Assembly (NCBI GenBank): GCA_002393865.1 | Contig: DGUD01000025.1 | Location: 22,095-54,316 of the forward strand | Length of the DNA: 32,222 nt | Source of the DNA: Treponema sp. UBA4319 | GTDB lineage: Bacteria; Spirochaetota; Spirochaetia; Treponematales; Treponemataceae | Direction of reading: 5' to 3' | In this document: positions 29,122-32,222 of the stretch, one piece after another | How the letters are laid out: the number at the start of each line of letters is the position of its first letter | Position numbering within the stretch: the first letter of the stretch is position 1 | Translations under genes and position numbers: made by a program | Notes under the pieces: generated by a model | What the model was told of the DNA's origin: nothing | The model's database searches: none | The model's input: only the letters and a program-made list of their open reading frames with translations

Positions 29122-31822
29122 CACGGCTGTGCACGCCCAGCTTCTTGAAGAGCCGCTTGTTGTGCGTGGATACCGTTGCGGGTGAGATGTGCAGCGCCTC
29201 GGCAATCTCCTTGTCGCTTTTGCCTTCAGAGATGAGTACCGCTATCTGCTGTTCCCGCTGGGAAAGCTTTTCTGCGATTTTCCCTTCCATGCCGGACGGC
29301 GCATGGATTTTGTCGGCGATGTCCGGGCTGCTGCCGGAGCTGACCGCTGTGTTCAGCTGCGATATGATGGCGAGCTTTGCCCTGTCCCGCACGGAAATGA
29401 CGGAGCGGATGGCATACAGCAGGTCTTCCGCGGTGAATGGTTTGACGAGGCAGCCCGCTGCCCCCATGCCCATGTACTCGCTTTTTTTGCCGCGCTCCTC
29501 TGCCCGCAGGAGCATGATGACCGGGATGCCCTGCAAGGCAGGCGTGGCGCAGCATCTCCTGTACAGCTCCATGCCGGAGATAGGCTCAAGGCTGTGCTCC
29601 AGAAGCAGCACGTCCGGCAGGGCGGAAGGGCTGCCGCCAAGGTACTTCCATGCTTCTATACCGTCGCTCACGGTGCTGACCGTGCAGTAGCCGCAGAGCA
29701 GCTTGCGGTAATAGATATTGTTGCGCTCGCTGCTGTCTGCGATGAGCACGGAGCACGAGCGCAATGCGGCGGAGAGCTTTTCGTCATCCTGCGCCGGAAT
29801 GTAAGACTCCATGCCGGGCAGCGTATAGAGCGGGGCGGCGTAGCGCCTGCCGCCGCTGCCGCTGTCGGGCACTGCATCGCACAGTATGCGTGCCGAATAC
29901 TCGTAGCCGTCGTTGTGCGGCTGCACGATGAATGCCCCGCTGTTCAGCTCGCACAGCCGCTCCACGATGGCAAAATGCTGGTGATTGTCCGGCGGAAGGC
30001 TGCTTTCGTTATGCGGGCTATGGCTGCGTACCTTGACGGACAGGTTCAGGCCTTCAAGCTGCAGCTCGCAGCTCAGCGTGGATGTTGCGGGCGTCTTTTT
30101 TATCACCGTCATGAGCAGGTTTGTCAGCAGCAGCTCAAGGATGTGCGGACTGCATACGATAATCGTGCCGTCGGAAACCGTCGTTTTTGTCTGGATGCTG
30201 ATGTCTTTCTGCCGTGCGAACTGCGCCGCCGGTGCAATGCAGCCATCAAGGAATTCCCTGATGATGACGGGCGACGTGGTCGGCCTGCAGCCCTGCTGGA
30301 GCCTCAGCAGGAGCAGCAGGTCTACGCTGCATGCCGCGCTCGTCTCGATGAGCAGCTTTGATTCCTGCATGTCCGGGATGCCTGTGCTGAAGACCGGCAT
30401 CCGTATGCTGTTCAGGATGACGTTGTTCATGTTCTGCAGCTCGTCCGTCGCGGCATACAGGAAAGACGTGTTATGCTGCAGCTTGATATTCTCTTTTTCG
30501 GCCAGGGCAAGCTGCTCTTTGATCTTCCTGAATTTCCTGCTCTGTTTTTTTGAGGCGGCGGTGACCGGCGGCACAACAAGAAAAAGGAAGAGGATATAGT
30601 AAGTGAGCTGGCTCTTGTCGTTGAAAAGTCGCGGCGGAAAGCAGCCCTCCGCTTTCAGCGCCCTGATTGTCTGTGCCGCGGCGATGCACAGCAGCACGGG
30701 TGTCCACCAGTTGATTGCTTCGGGCAGCGAGGAGCTCTTCCTGAAGAATTTGACCGACGTGATGGCTGCGAAACAGAGTGCGCTGAAGATGACGCTGGCG
30801 CTGAACATCCGCGCGGAGATTGCGGGCGGTGCGCCTGCCACGAGCAGCAGGAAGCCGCTGGTCGTGAGCACCAGCACGATGTTCAGGGAGATGCTGTCCC
30901 ACGGGATAGCGTAGCGGATGTGCCGGACTTTCTTTATGCAGAAGAAGAACGCGGCGAATATGCTGATGAGTATATATATGAGCGTATAGGAGATAATCTG
31001 CGGGGCTTGTGTCCGGGCGGCGATGTCGTTCCACACGAATACAGGACCTGCCCCCGTTATCTGCGCCATGAACAGCACGAAGACAAAACTTGCTCCCGCA
31101 AGCAGCCCTATGGCCGGGTCTTTGAGCGCAAGGGCAAAGATGATGAGGAGCACCGTCGTTGAGAGCACAAGGATTGCGGACATCGCATGCAGTATGGAAA
31201 AGCCCAGGACATTGCGCTCCGCTGTTCGCGACGGCTGCATCCTGATCGCGATGGTGCTGCCGAAGTGAGACAGCACCTTGACCCTGATGGTGTGGACTTC
31301 CTCGTCGTCGAATTTGAGCGTGCTCACGGGGATTTTCTGCCGTATGGAAGGGGTGGAGACCTGCTCTCCGGGCAGAATCCGGCTTGTCCGCCCGAAAAAT
31401 TCCCATTTGCCACCGCTTTGGATGAAGGCTTCCGCCACTTCTATGCCGTCCGAGCCGAAATCCAGCGTGTAGTGGATTCCGTTCTGCGGTGGCTCCCGGA
31501 ACGCTATGTCAATCCAGAGGATTCCTTCGTGAAAACCGGGGTTGAAGTCCGCTTTTGCCGCTTTGAACGCATCCTTGGGAAGATTCCAGTAATTGTAGTA
31601 AGACTGCTCGTCTATAAAATATGAGACATCTAGGTGTATCGGCTGGGATGTCTGCTTTATGTGGTTAAAATCCAGATGGTGCAGGGCTGACTCCGCGCCA
31701 GCTGCCCACACAGCTAGCAGCTGTGCCACACATAAAAAAATACCTGCGTGGCAGCGTCGTGCCGTCGTGCGCTGCGTTTTTTTCCGCCTGATACTGGTGC
31801 TCAAGCTCGTTTTTTTATGCAT
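29096..31822 (-). CDS. 7TM sensor protein with inactive-looking kinase and receiver domains fused to a LuxR DNA-binding domain
   Basis: The protein has 908 residues: a signal helix, a periplasmic 7TMR-DISM-like sensory part (to about 205), seven membrane helices (about 210-440), a coiled coil (SKKQSRKFRKIKEQLALAEKEN), a histidine-kinase-like region, a receiver, and a C-terminal LuxR helix-turn-helix (LSQREQQIAVLISEGKSDKEIAEAL). Key residues are changed. The kinase H-box reads NSIRMPV (His to Asn), the N-box is TNLLMTVIKKT (second Asn to Thr), and the DxGxG box is missing. In the receiver, PDVLLLEHSLEPISG has Glu for the phospho-Asp and the switch Thr is Leu (VIMLLRAEE), but the Lys in VKPF remains. 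It would act as a membrane-bound transcription factor, by conformation rather than phosphate. ATG 31822 has no ribosome site. Confidence 0.88.
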   Translation of the reverse strand: MHKKTSLSTSIRRKKTQRTTARRCHAGIFLCVAQLLAVWAAGAESALHHLDFNHIKQTSQPIHLDVSYFIDEQSYYNYWNLPKDAFKAAKADFNPGFHEGILWIDIAFREPPQNGIHYTLDFGSDGIEVAEAFIQSGGKWEFFGRTSRILPGEQVSTPSIRQKIPVSTLKFDDEEVHTIRVKVLSHFGSTIAIRMQPSRTAERNVLGFSILHAMSAILVLSTTVLLIIFALALKDPAIGLLAGASFVFVLFMAQITGAGPVFVWNDIAARTQAPQIISYTLIYILISIFAAFFFCIKKVRHIRYAIPWDSISLNIVLVLTTSGFLLLVAGAPPAISARMFSASVIFSALCFAAITSVKFFRKSSSLPEAINWWTPVLLCIAAAQTIRALKAEGCFPPRLFNDKSQLTYYILFLFLVVPPVTAASKKQSRKFRKIKEQLALAEKENIKLQHNTSFLYAATDELQNMNNVILNSIRMPVFSTGIPDMQESKLLIETSAACSVDLLLLLRLQQGCRPTTSPVIIREFLDGCIAPAAQFARQKDISIQTKTTVSDGTIIVCSPHILELLLTNLLMTVIKKTPATSTLSCELQLEGLNLSVKVRSHSPHNESSLPPDNHQHFAIVERLCELNSGAFIVQPHNDGYEYSARILCDAVPDSGSGGRRYAAPLYTLPGMESYIPAQDDEKLSAALRSCSVLIADSSERNNIYYRKLLCGYCTVSTVSDGIEAWKYLGGSPSALPDVLLLEHSLEPISGMELYRRCCATPALQGIPVIMLLRAEERGKKSEYMGMGAAGCLVKPFTAEDLLYAIRSVISVRDRAKLAIISQLNTAVSSGSSPDIADKIHAPSGMEGKIAEKLSQREQQIAVLISEGKSDKEIAEALHISPATVSTHNKRLFKKLGVHSRVELMGKVR

Positions 31823-31828
31823 AGAAAC

Positions 31829-31834
31829 AGTATA
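31829..31834 (-). promoter_or_regulatory. -10 box placing the transcription start on the ATG of the 7TM-LuxR gene
   Basis: TATACT on the minus strand is followed by six bases (GTTTCT) and then the ATG at 31822, so the expected start is the A of the ATG. The -35 region (TTTTCT at 17 bases) is weak. The further upstream palindrome CTTACGTAAG (31944-31953) may be a regulator site. Confidence 0.5.
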
Positions 31835-32008
31835 ACTCTGGTTTTGAAAAAAGAAAAGGGGGAAATACCGTATTTATGGTACAAAATTACCATGTTTAGG
31901 GCAGTTTTTCCGCTTGTAGCCAGATGTGCAAAATGCTAGTTTTCTTACGTAAGCGTACGGCAGCGCATCTGTTGCGGTTCGCTTAAAACCGGAGTTGTGA
32001 GATACTAT

Positions 32009-32097
32009 AGAGGGAGCTTTGCTCCCGCGTCCTTTCTTGAGAATCGGGAGATGGGGCAGCTGGTGAAAGAGCGTTCTTTTGCTGCTGCCCCTTTTTT
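32009..32097 (+). ncRNA. Candidate small RNA ending in a strong terminator
   Basis: Between the 7TM-LuxR gene and the window end (400 bases without a credible gene) a plus-strand unit is suggested. A weak -10 (TACTAT, 32003-32008) is followed by the hairpin GGGAGC-TTT-GCTCCC (32012-32026) and a second arm GGGAG near 32046. Last comes the terminator, with an inner AAAGA/TCTTT stem. The promoter lacks a -35 box, so this may instead be the tail of a longer transcript. Its function is unknown. Confidence 0.35.
32053..32097 (+). terminator. Rho-independent terminator
   Basis: GGGGCAGC (32053-32060) pairs with GCTGCCCC (32084-32091), followed by TTTTTT (32092-32097). There is no annotated plus-strand gene upstream within the window. 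Confidence 0.85.
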
Positions 32098-32184
32098 ATG
32101 GCTCCTCCCGCCGGGGCAGCGGCATGAAAAATGCGGGGGGGGCAGGGGATTTCCTGCCGGGAGCGTCTTTTGTTTTTTCTTCGG

Positions 32185-32222
32185 AAGCCCCTGTGCTTGC
32201 TGCAGGGCTTCAGCATGAGATG
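32185..32222 (+). repeat. CTTCAGCATGA repeat end at the window edge
   Basis: A hairpin, AAGCCCCTG with CAGGGCTT, runs into GGCTTCAGCATGAGATG (32206-32222), identical in reverse complement to 11686-11702. By orientation it is a left end; the rest of the element would lie beyond the window. Confidence 0.6.

Overview
The window looks like a chromosomal segment of a Treponema-like spirochaete of moderately high GC. The evidence is indirect but consistent: a four-gene BMP-lipoprotein ABC system resembling the treponemal riboflavin importer RfuABCD, a ZnuA/C/B-type metal importer, many lipoproteins with relaxed lipoboxes, a sigma-28 (flagellar) type promoter, a DUF115/Maf-like motility-associated protein, a dimeric GlyRS, and a tRNA gene without an encoded CCA. 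Chorismate synthase argues against a minimal parasite such as T. pallidum. Species cannot be set from the sequence alone.

Layout. 1-333: 3' end of a MacB/FtsX-type ABC permease, convergent with a sodium:solute symporter (350-1906). 2158-5351 (minus): metal-import operon znuA-znuC-znuB plus a DUF1980-like lipoprotein, fed by a TTGACA/TATGGT promoter with a perfect Fur/Zur-type palindrome at the start of transcription. 5597-5853: a foldback repeat. 5959-6040: tRNA-Leu(GAG) with promoter and terminator. 6116-11354 (minus): rfuA-B-C-D-like operon and an SH3-like lipoprotein, with an inverted repeat filling the promoter spacer. 11772-12871: divergent marR and GNAT genes. 13093-16987 (plus): DUF624-like membrane protein (probably leaderless), HD-domain protein, glyS, and an aldo/keto-reductase homologue without its catalytic residues. 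17002-18733: degenerate HD-GYP gene behind a sigma-28-like promoter and a structured, terminator-bearing leader RNA. 18733-22950 (minus): lepB-pbp2(PASTA)-DUF115. 23039-26410 (plus): LysM-M23 endopeptidase and a beta-propeller/NodB-like fusion. 26434-28933 (minus): aroC and a D,D-carboxypeptidase. 29096-31822 (minus): a 7TM protein with inactive-looking kinase and receiver domains and an intact LuxR domain. 31823-32222: intergenic, with a strong terminator and a repeat end.

Themes. Cell-envelope assembly (signal peptidase, PBP2, M23 peptidase, D,D-carboxypeptidase, several lipoproteins) and nutrient import (zinc, flavin, sodium-coupled solute) dominate. A second theme is signalling and enzyme scaffolds that have lost catalytic residues: the HD-GYP protein, the hybrid kinase-LuxR protein, the NodB-like domain and the aldo/keto reductase. 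Two dispersed hairpin families run through the intergenic DNA, one built on GTCCGGAAA arms and one on a CTTCAGCATGA end motif. Both sit at promoters or gene ends. All sequence matches were read by eye; no search or folding program was run.
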